Assembly: GCA_028023455.1 (NCBI GenBank)
Contig: JAQFVV010006215.1
Coordinates: forward strand, 2,740,580 to 2,804,579
Reading direction: 5' to 3'
Length of the DNA: 64,000 nucleotides
Source of the DNA: Epiperipatus broadwayi
Lineage: Eukaryota > Onychophora > Udeonychophora > Euonychophora > Peripatidae
Made by a program: the position numbers and the translations under genes. Shown piece after piece: positions 49,661 to 60,300 of the stretch; position 1 is the stretch's first letter, and each line of letters opens with the position of its first letter. Under the pieces are notes generated by a model. It was not told the origin of the DNA. It was given only the letters and a program-made list of their open reading frames with translations, and made no database searches.

Positions 49661-49770
49661 TGTCAAACGTTGTTAGCCGAGAGGTCATCGCATCCGCCTT
49701 GCAAGCAAGTAGTTGGTTGCAGACGGTTGTGGGTTCGTGTCCCGGCCGATGCTATGACACTTAAAAAAAA
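49661..49770 (+). mobile_element. tRNA-derived SINE, second of three in tandem (subtype 2)
   Basis: Starts TGTCAAACGTTGTTAGCCGA, with B-box-like GGTTCGTGTCC, and ends GCTATGACACTT with an A tail. TGTCA at the start pairs with TGACA at the end. It is nearly identical to the third copy, including the flanking CTCTTAAATGAG, so the 125-bp unit was probably duplicated. Confidence 0.85.
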
Positions 49771-49785
49771 AACCTCTTAAATGAG

Positions 49786-49898
49786 TGTCAAACGTTGTTA
49801 GCCGAGAGGTCATCGCATCCGCCTTGCAAGCAAGTAGTTGGTTGCAGACGGTTGTGGGTTCGTGTCCCGGCCGATGCTATGACACTTAAAAAAAAAAA
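49786..49898 (+). mobile_element. tRNA-derived SINE, third of three in tandem (subtype 2)
   Basis: Identical in its tRNA-like body to the preceding copy as far as I can compare. It is followed by an A12 tail and a last copy of ACTCTTAAATGA at 49899-49910. Confidence 0.85.
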
Positions 49899-49910
49899 AC
49901 TCTTAAATGA

Positions 49911-50420
49911 ATGAAGTACACTCTATGTTTACCTCTTGATATTTAAACAATTTTTTTTATAAAATTATAATCTCAACTATAAACGTATTTTCTGAACAAA
50001 TGCATTTTTATTATTTTCAATAGAGGTTTCTTGCCTTTAGTGTAGCTTCTGACTTTTTATTCTTGTAAACTCCTTTTGAATTTGTATCTAGTTTTCATTT
50101 GCTTTAACATATATTCTTTAATTTTGTTTAGTAAATATTTTTTCAACCATGTCATTTCTTTATCTTATCCAATTGCTTTGGTTTGTATATATTTTAATTA
50201 TTGTTCCATATTTTTACACATTATTTTTTATATTTGTATACATACCTGATGATTCTTTTCTTTTGTGATTATTTTACATTCATCTGCACTTTATCTTGCA
50301 ATCTTTGGAATTATTATTATTATTAATATAAAAGTTTTAACTAGGATTTAAAATAATAAAACAATTAAAATATTTAACATTTATAAATAAAGAAGAAATA
50401 TCTATTTATGTAGAAGTGAG
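49911..50420. other. AT-rich stretch, nothing recognised
   Basis: No gene or repeat family is recognised. Confidence 0.5.
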
Positions 50421-50439
50421 ACGAAAAAAATGGAAATAT

Positions 50440-50545
50440 TGTCAAGCGTTCTTAGCCGAGAGATCATCGCACCCGCCTTGCAAGCAAGTAGTTGGTTGCA
50501 GACGGGTGTGGGTTCGCATCCCGGCAGATGCTATGACATATGAGA
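50440..50545 (+). mobile_element. tRNA-derived SINE (subtype 2) with imperfect target duplication
   Basis: TGTCAAGCGTTCTTAGCCGA through B box GGTTCGCATCC to GCTATGACATATG. Flanks AAAAAAATGGAAATATT (about 50425-50440) and AAAAAAAATGAAATATT (about 50549-50565) look like a target duplication with one indel. The 81-codon frame over it is a chance reading. Confidence 0.8.
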
Positions 50546-50569
50546 AGAAAAAAAATGAAATATTTCTTA

Positions 50570-51190
50570 TCTCTCTAATTTTTTATGCCCTCCCCCTCCT
50601 TTTTTTAATTATCTTCTTTTCCGCATTCATGTATTTTATCTTTTTTTTCTCACAACAATAATAATGTTTATTGTAAAAAAAATTAATTTCTATCATTATT
50701 AATATACTTATCAAAAACATGTCATTGCAAAATAATTAATATTAGCTCTTTTCAGTAATGTGACTGATAAATTATCTATTGGCACAATAACCGAAAGAAA
50801 TTTGCTATTAACTGAAGGGAGACCTTTTGATTCCTTTTTGAGACTTTAGAGGAATGGAGCAGGGCAAATTCCTAATAACCACTCCATCCATTCTTGCACT
50901 ACAGCTATTATTATGTAATTATTTATATAATATACAATTATGAGTGAGCTGCTTACCAACATGTATTAGCCAATGTGGTGAGTTTACAGATTTTTTATCT
51001 CTGAATTTAAAATCAAAAACATTATGGTCTTTTTTCTGTTGCCTGATAATTCTTAATTGAAATGATAGTTGAATTAAAAATAAACATATACAATTTTGAC
51101 AGACAAAATTAAATCATGATCCTTATTCCCAGGAAGCTGTAAAGATGGAGATGCTAAGAATTCCCTGATTGCAGACCCAGGCTGCCATTT
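50570..51190. other. Stretch before the RTE-like LINE, nothing recognised
   Basis: No coding motif is recognised. It may include the 5' UTR of the following LINE. Confidence 0.4.
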
Positions 51191-51199
51191 GATAAGGAT

Positions 51200-52267
51200 T
51201 TTCAGTATTTAGGTACTTGCATTTCACTTTCAAATGAAGGAAGATTTCATGAATTGGAAGAACTGTTTCATATTAAATGGGATATTATTGGACTTTGTGA
51301 AATTAGAAGAAAAGGTGAAGAGATTATTAATTAAAAAAGTGAACATATATTTTATTATAAAACCACAAATTTTGGAAACACGTGAAATTGGTTTCATTAT
51401 AAATAAAAAATGGAAGAACAATATTGTGGACATTGACAGTGTATCAAATAGAGTAGCAAGATTAGTTATTCAACTCAAATAAAGATACCAAATACAGTTA
51501 AATCATGTTTATGTCCCAATAAATTATCAGTCTGATCAAAAAGTAGAGGATTTTTATATGGATATACAAAATACTTTTGATCAGATATTTTAAAATTTTT
51601 ATGGGAGTCTTTAATGTTAGAATTGGTAGATGATTGAAAGATGAAAGTACTGTGGGAAAATTTGGTTTTAATGATAGAAATGAGATAGAATATAAACTTC
51701 AGAACTATGAGTGCTTTCTTTGAGAAAAATGCTAAACAAAATAGATATGGAAGAATCCAAATGAAGATACAACAGAATTGGGTTCTGTTTTGATTAACAG
51801 AAAATATATATTTCAAGATTGTAATATCCTTAACAAATTTAACATAATTAAGTGATCATGGATTAGTGAAATGTAAAATACAAGTTAATGCAAAAGTAGG
51901 GAACAAAAATTATTAAAAAAAATAGTATTCACAGTTGATATTCATAATGTTCAGAAACATTCTAATGAATTTAAATTAGAACTTACAAATCATTTTAAAA
52001 TGTTAACAGATTTTGAAAATGGTTCCGATTTGAATGAAATCAATAGGAAGTTAAATGATACACTATTAAGAATTGAAAAAAGATAGCTAGTACAAAAAAG
52101 TAACAATTTATTAACAAATTTTCTATGGAGACAAGACATTATAGGAAGAGAAGAAGGAATATGAAAATATTTTTAAATAATGCATTAAAAAAAATTGAAT
52201 ATCTAGAGCTTTCTAAACTAGTAGAAAAAAGAATTAATAATGATATAAGAAAATATAATAATGAATT
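51200..52267 (+). pseudogene. RTE-like LINE, 5' part: APE-type endonuclease
   Basis: The translated fragments follow the order of RTE-clade endonucleases: GRFHELEELFHIKWDIIGLC then EIRRKGEE near 51290, IGFIINKKWKNNIVDIDSVS and NRVARLVIQL at 51385-51480, QIQLNHVYVPINYQSDQKVE near 51500, FKIFMGVFNVRIGR near 51600 (the GDFN metal-binding block with Asp changed to Val), RKYIFQDCNILNKFN near 51805, and the linker LNNALKKIEYLELSKLVEKR at 52150-52220. Stops and frameshifts interrupt it. The frame stops at 52267, where a TRIM array is inserted, and resumes at 54241. Confidence 0.85.
52263..52267. repeat. 5-bp target-site duplication (left), GAATT
   Basis: GAATT here and at 54241-54245 flank the LTR array. 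A 5-bp duplication fits integrase-mediated LTR retrotransposon insertion. Confidence 0.8.
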
Positions 52268-52822
52268 TGTAGTGTTTGTAAAAATGGCAGACATTATTGT
52301 GCACTCCAGAAAAACTAGAATTTATTTGTAAGGCTGTTTTTAGATCGCGCTCTGATAGCTGAAGAATTTAATTAGTGCATTGACGTAATGGCGATCGACA
52401 ATTCCTAGAAATGTTTGCTAATTACAAATGTTTCTAGATAAGAGACGTTACCTTATTGGTCAGTGCATTGATTGATCGTTGCAGTTGTCAGAGAGTGATA
52501 AGAAGACTGGGTAACATCTAGCAGTGTAATATAGAGAGTAGTAGAGAGCAGTCACGCAGTAGCAAGTTGCAGACCATGTGTTTGGAGAGCATCCGCTTGC
52601 AGACCATTCATTGGAGAGCATCCGTGGCTGAGCTTCATTGCAGACCAATTCATTGGAGAGCTTTGTTGCAGACCAATTCATTTGGAGAGCTTCATGGCAG
52701 ACCAATTTATTGGAGAGCTTCATTGGAAAAGAACAGCGTGGGAATTGTATAATATTATTTGCTGACTGCACAGTATGACTTGCAGTTATAACCTTGGCAC
52801 AGTCGTAAGTGCGGATATTACA
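52268..52822 (+). mobile_element. TRIM LTR1 (555 bp)
   Basis: It begins TGTAGTGTTTG and ends GCGGATATTACA, so it has the TG...CA ends of an LTR. It contains a stem-loop built on CTAGAAATGTTTG and CAAATGTTTCTAG (52404-52436) and about five diverged 28-bp units of the type GCAGACCAATTCATTGGAGA (52567-52725). A TATA-like TGTATAATATT lies near 52747. It differs from LTR3 at roughly 17 sites plus one 28-bp repeat unit. Confidence 0.85.
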
Positions 52823-52962
52823 ATGGCGCAGTCGCATTTGGAACCTGGGAGTAGCGAATACGTTGAACTACAAGTTTAGCTGTAGACGGAGAAACCGGGT
52901 GAAAATATCAATCCCAATTAGTAACGTTAGCAACAAGGGTTTTTCTGGAGTGGAGGGAGGTG
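52823..52962 (+). mobile_element. TRIM internal segment 1 (140 bp) with PBS-like and PPT-like ends
   Basis: One base after the LTR comes TGGCGCAGTCGCATTTGG, a primer-binding-site-like sequence, since PBSs start with TGG complementary to the tRNA CCA end. Just before the next LTR lies the purine tract GGAGTGGAGGGAGG. Only 140 bp separate the LTRs, far too little for gag-pol, hence a TRIM-type non-autonomous element. A short 18-codon frame MAQSHLEPGSSEYVELQV begins inside the PBS. Confidence 0.8.
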
Positions 52963-53517
52963 TGTAGTGTTTGTAAAAATGGCAGACATTTTTGTGCACT
53001 CCAGAAAAACTAGAATTTATTTGTAAGGCTGTTTTTAGATCACGCTCTGATAGCTGAGGAATTTAATTAGTGCATTGACGTAATGGCGATTGACAATTCC
53101 TAGAAATGTTTGCTAATTACAAATGTTTCTAGATAAGAGACGTTACCTTATTGATCAGTGCATTGATTGATCGTTGGAGTTGTCAGAGAGCGATAAGAAG
53201 ACTGGGTAACATCTAGCAGTGTAATATAGAGAGTAGTAGAGAGCAGTCATGCAGTAGCAAGTTGCAGACCATGCGTTTGGAAAGCATCCGCTTGCAGACC
53301 ATTCATTGGAGAGCATCCGTGGCTGAGCTTCATTGCAGACCAATTCATTGGAGAGCTTTGTTGCAGACCAATTCATTTGGAGAGCTTCATGGCAGACCAA
53401 TTCATTGGGGAGCTTCATTGGAAAAGAACAGCGTGGGAATTGTATAATGTTATTTGCTGACTGCACAGTATGACTTGCAGTTATAACCTTGGCACAGTCG
53501 TAAGTGCGGATATTACA
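52963..53517 (+). mobile_element. TRIM LTR2 (555 bp), recombinant of LTR3 and LTR1
   Basis: Same boundaries as LTR1. Up to about 53285 it carries the variants of LTR3 at all nine sites I compared where LTR1 and LTR3 differ. After about 53330 it carries LTR1 variants at seven of about nine and, like LTR1, lacks the extra 28-bp unit of LTR3. It is therefore a 3'-LTR/5'-LTR hybrid with the crossover in the repeat region. Confidence 0.85.
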
Positions 53518-53657
53518 ATGGCGCAGTCGCATTTGGAACCTGGGAGTAGCGAATACGTTGAACTACAAGTTTAGCTGTAGACGGAGAAACCGGGTGAAAA
53601 TATCAATCCCAATTAGTAACGTTAGCAACAAGGGTTTTTCTGGAGTGGAGGGAGGTG
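53518..53657 (+). mobile_element. TRIM internal segment 2 (140 bp)
   Basis: Identical base for base to internal segment 1 in my comparison, including the PBS-like start and the purine tract, which indicates recent duplication. Confidence 0.85.
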
Positions 53658-54240
53658 TGTAGTGTTTGTAAAAATGGCAGACATTTTTGTGCACTCCAGA
53701 AAAACTAGAATTTATTTGTAAGGCTGTTTTTAGATCGCGCTCTGATAGCTGAGGAATTTAATTAGTGCATTGACGTAATGGCGATTGACAATTCCTAGAA
53801 ATGTTTGCTAATTACAAATGTTTCTAGATAAGAGACGTTACCTTATTGATCAGTGCATTGATTGATCGTTGGAGTTGTCAGAGAGCGATAAGAAGACTGG
53901 GTAACATCTAGCAGTGTAATATAGAGAGTAGTAGAGAGCAGTCATGCAGTAGCAAGTTGCAGACCATGCGTTTGGAAAGCATCCGCTTGCAGACCATTCA
54001 TTGGAGAGCAGTCGGTGCAGACTATTCATTGGAGAGCATCCGTGGCTGAGCTTCGTTGCAGACCAATTCATTGGAGAGCTTCGTTGCAGACCAATTCGTT
54101 TGGAGAGCTTCGTGGCAGACCAATTCGTTGGAGAGCTTCATTGGAAAAGAACAGTGTGGGAATTGTATAATGTTATTTGCTGACCGCACAGTATGACTTG
54201 CAGTTATAACCTTGGCACAGTCGTAAGTGCGGATATTACA
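53658..54240 (+). mobile_element. TRIM LTR3 (583 bp)
   Basis: Ends GCGGATATTACA followed directly by the GAATT target duplication. It is 28 bp longer than the other LTRs because of an additional GCAGACTATTCATTGGAGAG unit at about 54010-54037, and has several private C-to-T or A-to-G type differences. Confidence 0.85.
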
Positions 54241-54245
54241 GAATT
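54241..54245. repeat. 5-bp target-site duplication (right), GAATT
   Basis: Matches 52263-52267 and restarts the interrupted LINE sequence. Confidence 0.8.
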
Positions 54246-55912
54246 AACAAGGAAAGTTATTGAAGAGAATAAAAGTTTCAAAAGTGTAAACATCTTGGAA
54301 TTGATAGAAAATGTAATTCTGAAATAAAAAGAAAAGATGTAACTATTACAAAAAAGAAACCTGATATAAATTATAAGAAAGAGTTCTATGAAGATATATA
54401 TAGCAATAAAGAATAAAAAAAAATAAAGTATCCCCTACAAGTGCTACATCTTTTGCATTGTCCAATATGCAATTAAATCTATGACAAAGGGAAAAGCTCC
54501 TGGTAATGATAGAATTATAATTGATATCTTCAAAGAAGGAGATGAAGAAATAAAAAAAATTGTTGGCAAAGTTATATACCAAATGTCTAAATGTTGATGA
54601 TGTACTAGATGATGGGAAGAATGCAGTATTAATATTTTAAAAAGATAATAAAGAAGATATTAGAAATTAGAGATCTATCGGTCTTTTATCAATTCTATAT
54701 AAATTTTTACCAAGATGATTACCACTCGTCTACTGTGAATTTTGGATTTTAACTAACCAAAATAACAAGCAGGATTTAAAAGTGGTTTTGGTATAGTGGA
54801 TCACATACAAGTATTGAGAGAAGTTATAGAGAGGAACAATGAATATGAGTTATCAGTATGTTTTGGATTTTTGGATTATAAAAAGTATTTGATTCTATAT
54901 GCATTTCAACAATGATTAAAGTATTGGATCATTAAGATATAGATCCAAGATATTATCAAATTCTGAAGAATATTTACCAAAATACAACAGTCATAATTAA
55001 ATTACATTGTTATATTATAAAGAATAACAATGAGAATGGTATGTGGGGTTGGGTGATTCCACATCTACAAGACCTTTTACTGTAGTTTTACAAGAAGTAT
55101 TTTGTGGATTAAAAGGAGAAGCTAAAGGATAAAAAATAAATAGAGATTATTTAGGTCATCTATATTTTGCAGATGATGTAATTTATTAAGCAAATAATGT
55201 TTCAAAGCTTCAGGAAATGTTGCAAGAGTTATCCGATGAAAGTAAAAAAGTAGTTCTAAAGATATATGTTAAAAAGACTAAAGTAATGTTTGATGGATTT
55301 TTTCAAAACAAAAAAAAGTAAAGATTGATAATGATGAATTAGGAAAATTAACAACTCCAAATACCTTGGTCAAATTATTTATTAATATAGATGGAACTTC
55401 ATGGTTAAAATTATTCATAGAATTAAACTGGAATAAGTGACTTTTAGTAGAAAAAACTTAATATTAAAAGGAAATATGGCTATGTGATTAAAAATATTTT
55501 TAATAAATGTGTTTTAACCGTTCTTATTTATGGATCTGAAACTTGGATACTTAACAGAAGAACAATACAGAGACTTCAGACAACACAATGAAGTATGAAG
55601 GAATGTATGTTATGGATGAAAAAACAAACATGTTAGTGATGCCCTTGAAAGAATTAAGAGAATGAAGTAGAGTTGGGCTGGACATATTGTTAGAAGAAAT
55701 GATCATTGATGGACAGTTGAAATCTTAAACTGGATCCCAAAATATTGTAAAAGACCTAGAAAGAGACCACATGTAAAATAGATGAATGAAATAATGAAGT
55801 TTGTTAGTGTGATGTGGAGATAAGAAAGTAGAAATCAGAAACTGGATTGAACATGGAGACCTTCATCCTAGCACAGAAAACTTAGATCAATAACTTTAAT
55901 TAAACCGTGATC
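54241..55912 (+). pseudogene. RTE-like LINE, 3' part: reverse transcriptase and C-terminus
   Basis: It resumes with ELTRKVIEENKSFKSVNILE. Reverse transcriptase blocks follow in order: KGKAPGNDRIIIDIFKEGDE near 54490, GIVDHIQVLREVIERNNEYE at 54790-54850, DIDPRYYQILKNIYQNTTV near 54940, and LGHLYFADDVIY at 55150-55185 with an intact FADD catalytic pair followed by a stop. After this come ANNVSKLQEMLQELSDESKK and VKKTKVMF. The C-terminus has SWAGHIVRRNDH (55671-55706) and LNWIPKYCKRPRKRPHVK near 55725, typical of RTE/BovB-type elements. Numerous stops and frameshifts make it dead. The 3' end fades near 55912. Confidence 0.85.
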
Positions 55913-55914
55913 TT

Positions 55915-57110
55915 TTTTTTAAAAAAAACTTAATATGGTTGATCTTTGAAAAATTCAATGTAATTTATATACTTTACAAAATGTTGCAAAGATAAAAGCA
56001 TAATACTAATTCATTGTAAACAGATAAATAGTAGAATAATGTATAAAACTTTATAAGTCCATTATGAAAAAAAAAGTTAAGTTATAGCAATTTTAATAAT
56101 AACCAATAATTTGACTCTTTAGCTTATTAAAATATGATAAAACAAAATAGTTTTCTACTCTTTCACCATCTATAGTAAGATTGAATATTGAGTGATTTTT
56201 CATCTCCAGACTGTTGAAATCAGAATGAGAATGGGGTTTAAATACATTACTATCTAGTGATCACTGATTACTCAGGCACTGAAGTAGAGAGCTGCTTATT
56301 TAATTGCCATACTTTTATTACTAATATTTATATTGATAAAGCAAAAGAGAAAAAGTAAATAATTAATGTTTATTGTTTTGAATACTACAATATAAAGATT
56401 CTAAATATAAAGATTTAAATGTTTGTATTAGTAGGCTGAAATTGTATGTAAATATATACAGTACTCAAATCTGTTAATATTAAATTTAATATTTATTAAG
56501 TTTTCAATATCATATGGGTATGTTAAAACATTAATGGTTTGTAATAAATGGATAAGGAAGGAATTATCGAATTATTTCTACTTGTTTGTTTAAACTGAAA
56601 ATATCACCAATTCCAGAAAAGTCTAGGAACTAATACTTCCTGTTATCTATAATATCTAATCTATAATATTTCTTAAGTACTAAAATATGTAGCACTAGAA
56701 TATTTACTGTTCACATTATTGTAATGCTAGATAGTGTTTTGAATCAATGTTTTTTATTTTTATGACTAAAATCTAAACTACAAACAGATTATTCCAATGA
56801 TAAGCTGATTAAGGATATAATAAAGCAGCTTAAATGCATTCTTTCTTAAACTTAGCTTTAAGTCATAAGCTGTGCAAAAGATCTTCCATCTATTAACGAT
56901 TTTCAAAGTTCAAATTTAAAAAAAAAAAACCACGTGACTATCAAGTAAGATAAGCTAAAAAACAAACAAAAATATAAAATAGAAATTCATAAAACATTAC
57001 AATACTAGTGAAAAAAAAATTTTTTTTACTAAAATTCTTTCACAATCATGGTTTTATCTACTAACAAATAGACCTTATTCTAAATACACAATCTAATTAT
57101 TAATTGATTT
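55915..57110. other. AT-rich stretch, nothing recognised
   Basis: No gene or repeat family is recognised. Confidence 0.5.
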
Positions 57111-57114
57111 ATAA

Positions 57115-57312
57115 CTGGTGTCTGAACCTACCCTGGCACCTCTCTGAGGAGTGCCAAAGCACAAAACCATGGTCAGGGGTTGGGGGGGGAGTTCCTGACA
57201 GAGATATTTTAAATACTTTCTCTGGCTAAGCATTTATCACAAAGCTTGTCAAGGAATTGGCAATCCTCATTGCTTATAACTTACAAGCTTAAGAGAATAG
57301 GGTCATGTGATC
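57115..57312. repeat. Probable degraded repeat, partly related to family B
   Basis: A GC-richer patch with a CTGGCACCTCTCTGAGGAGTGCC hairpin-like core (57135-57157) and a G-run at 57183, followed by AAGCTTGTCA, TTACAAGCTTAAG and GGTCATGTGATC, motifs seen at family B and family A ends. The assignment is tentative. Confidence 0.3.
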
Positions 57313-57319
57313 TATGATT

Positions 57320-60300
57320 CTTATTTTGACTATTTATGAATATATAAAATATTACATTTAAATATAAATACATAGTATAGATTTATTGTAACTTTACTAA
57401 CTGACTATAATTCGAAATAGAAATATTTTGAACAAAACCCTCGATATTTATCATAACTTTCAGATATATATATATCGATTGATTCTTGAAAGATAATTAC
57501 TTGTACATTGCCTTTTACAAATTCTTGAATCTATCACATTTTGGTTAAAGAAGTTAAATTTCAGTCAGTTATCTACCTATCAACCTCATCCAATGTAATA
57601 TTTATCAAACTGAAACTCCTTTCTGCATCTTCTAGTCGTAATATTGCTCACTCTATCTTCATTGTTATTTATAAAATTTATTCAAGCAATTTCCTGTTCT
57701 AAAACGTTATTTAAATAACATATGCATATAAATATTCACCAACTCTCCAATTCTATTTATCAGCTCATTTATTTAAAATGCTCCTATCTTGAGGGGAGGG
57801 CAGTTGAATCTTTATAGTTTGAAGCAAATAAGAATTATATGTGCCAAATAAATGGCTCTTATATAGAAAATAATCATATGAATGAAGCTAACAATGATAC
57901 TGTTGATGGCGAATTTTTAAATACTATGTTTAAACAATAGCTGGTGAAGGATATATGTATATAAAAACTGGACTTACAGTACAAAACCACCAAATGATTT
58001 AATATCTTAACTAGCAATATGCACTGGAATATTTTATTAATATTACTATATATTGTAACCCTCACTCAACACCTCTCCTACCTTTCTTAACAACAAATAC
58101 CTGGGAGCACCAATTCTATAGATCATGGAATAAACTATTAGTCTGATTTTGCCTTAAAATTATTAATGAGGCTCTTAAATGATGTTCTACCTTAGCTTAG
58201 TTCAGTTGGGGGCTACAGAAGTCTATAAGGCATAAAATGTATATTAGATGAGGAAACATTATTGTGAATAGGAACAAAACATCTATTAAGTTCTAAAATA
58301 AATAAAGAATTAAAATTGGTAAAGTTCTACCATTTAAATTGACAAGTTATAATCTATACTTCATCTCCTCCCATTATCCACATGCATTGAACGGCCTCTA
58401 CTATGTTAGAAAATTAAATTAATAAATAAAAATGTAATGCTGATCAACTATATTGTCTAGTGAATTGGAGTTAAATACAAAATAAACATAACATTATTTG
58501 ACTTTTAATTGTACAGTAATTTAAACTAATTAACTAAATTAAGGTCTAATCTAAATAATAAGTGAATATCTCAGGGAATTAATTTATTGCATGGCTTAAT
58601 TTTAAATCTCTGCTTCTCAACAACTACTACTTACTACTATAAAAGTAATGAGACAAATTAAGCAAGATCTTAACAAAATAATGGTAGTTAGATAATGAAA
58701 GAAATCGAGTGCATTTTGATTTCAATTCATCATCTAAATAATAACTAAATGACAAAATTTTCAGAGAATAACCAAATAATTAACATTTCATACAGTGTTT
58801 GGATCAAGGAGAGCAACATCATCATATCTGAACATGTTCATCATTAAATTAAATGGAATAGTGCAATCATATCCTATGAGATAAGTAAATGTGTGTGCAT
58901 GTGTGGAAATATGAAATACGAATGCATGTCAAAGAAGAATTCTGAACACAACTTTAAATAAATAAAACATTTATTTACAAGCATAACTTAAATAAACGTT
59001 TGCTTTAATAATTGACACATATACATGTTTTGATGATTCTAACATTAATGGTTAAATGGTCTACCTGAGAGCAAGTAACATAAAGATAACTTTCTATATT
59101 TTATTTTAAACATGTGCCAGCTATCAGTGCATTCTGATAGACTTATGGAAGAAACATTATATTTTCAGTACTAAATAATAACACAACCTAAACTTTTTAT
59201 TTTATTTGCAAAATTGGCTTAAGCTATCAGTCAATTCTGATAAACATACTAACACAGAAACATTATGATACTACACTAAGATAATTAAGTATAAGATTAT
59301 TTTTGGTATTTTATTTTCAATACACTCCAGCTATCAATAACTTATGATATGCTCATGAAAACAAAACTCTATTAAATACTGACACTAAATTAAAAGATGA
59401 AACTAAAGTTCTTTGCATTTTACTTCAAATGCACATCAACAAAATGAGAGGGGGTTAAATTTAAGAGTAAGAATAAAATTAAGAATAAGATCAAATTATA
59501 CTTTATAAGTTAAATGAATAAGACTATTAATTAATCACATTTTGTCTTCTCTTGCTTGCTCATTCAAATGAAGATGGAACATTATGAGAATTGATGGTAT
59601 GAAATCTAAATAATTAATATAAAATGATTTGAAACAATAATTAAAATTACACATTAATAATGGATTACTTCATATCTTCTAAATTAAGAATTTGTGCATG
59701 TGTCTGAATTATACTATCCATTATAAAATAATTAATATCATTAAATCCAATTGGTTTACTTATGAAATTGGGGTAAAGATCATAATACGGATGATGACAA
59801 TGGCCAAACAAGCTTTAATACAATTTCTACTTGAGCTGTTCTTGTGAGAAAAATCAACTCTACTTTTATTTTCCTTTTTTATCATCAAACTATCTCACAC
59901 TTGGCTATGAATACAAGATGACAAACATTCCATATGGCACATGGGGATAAAAGATTTTCATAACTATAATTCATAAAATACCACTACTAAATCTGGAGGA
60001 TACAATCTACTCCTAACAAATTCTTCAATAAACTAAGGTGAGAGTTTTCTCAATCCCATACAACATACTACAAATACTTCAAAAAACTAACAGAGAGTTT
60101 TCTCTATCCCATACAATATACTATGTAATCCACCCATGTCAAATACTCAAATAAATCAAGGGAAGAGCTTTTCTCAATCCCATAAGATACTATACAACAT
60201 AACTAAATTCATTCTACATAGCCACCAAATACATTTCAAACTAAGCATAATAAAGAAATAATACATTCATCTTTAAATAAATCTCTAATCTTTCAATTTC

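Noticed and set aside
49524-49910. CRISPR-like regular repeats
   Set aside because: The repeats are SINEs with A tails in eukaryotic DNA. Unit spacing is explained by target duplications.
52330-52440. Hammerhead ribozyme in the TRIM LTR (CTGAAGA/CTGAGGA with GAAA), as in retrozymes
   Set aside because: GGAATT/AATTCC pairing would consume core bases, and no stem II adjoins the core. The visible fold is an ordinary CTAGAAA/TTTCTAG hairpin.
52460-54183. Several frames of 60-125 codons on both strands
   Set aside because: They are readings of the TRIM LTR, repeated with each LTR, and carry no known domain.
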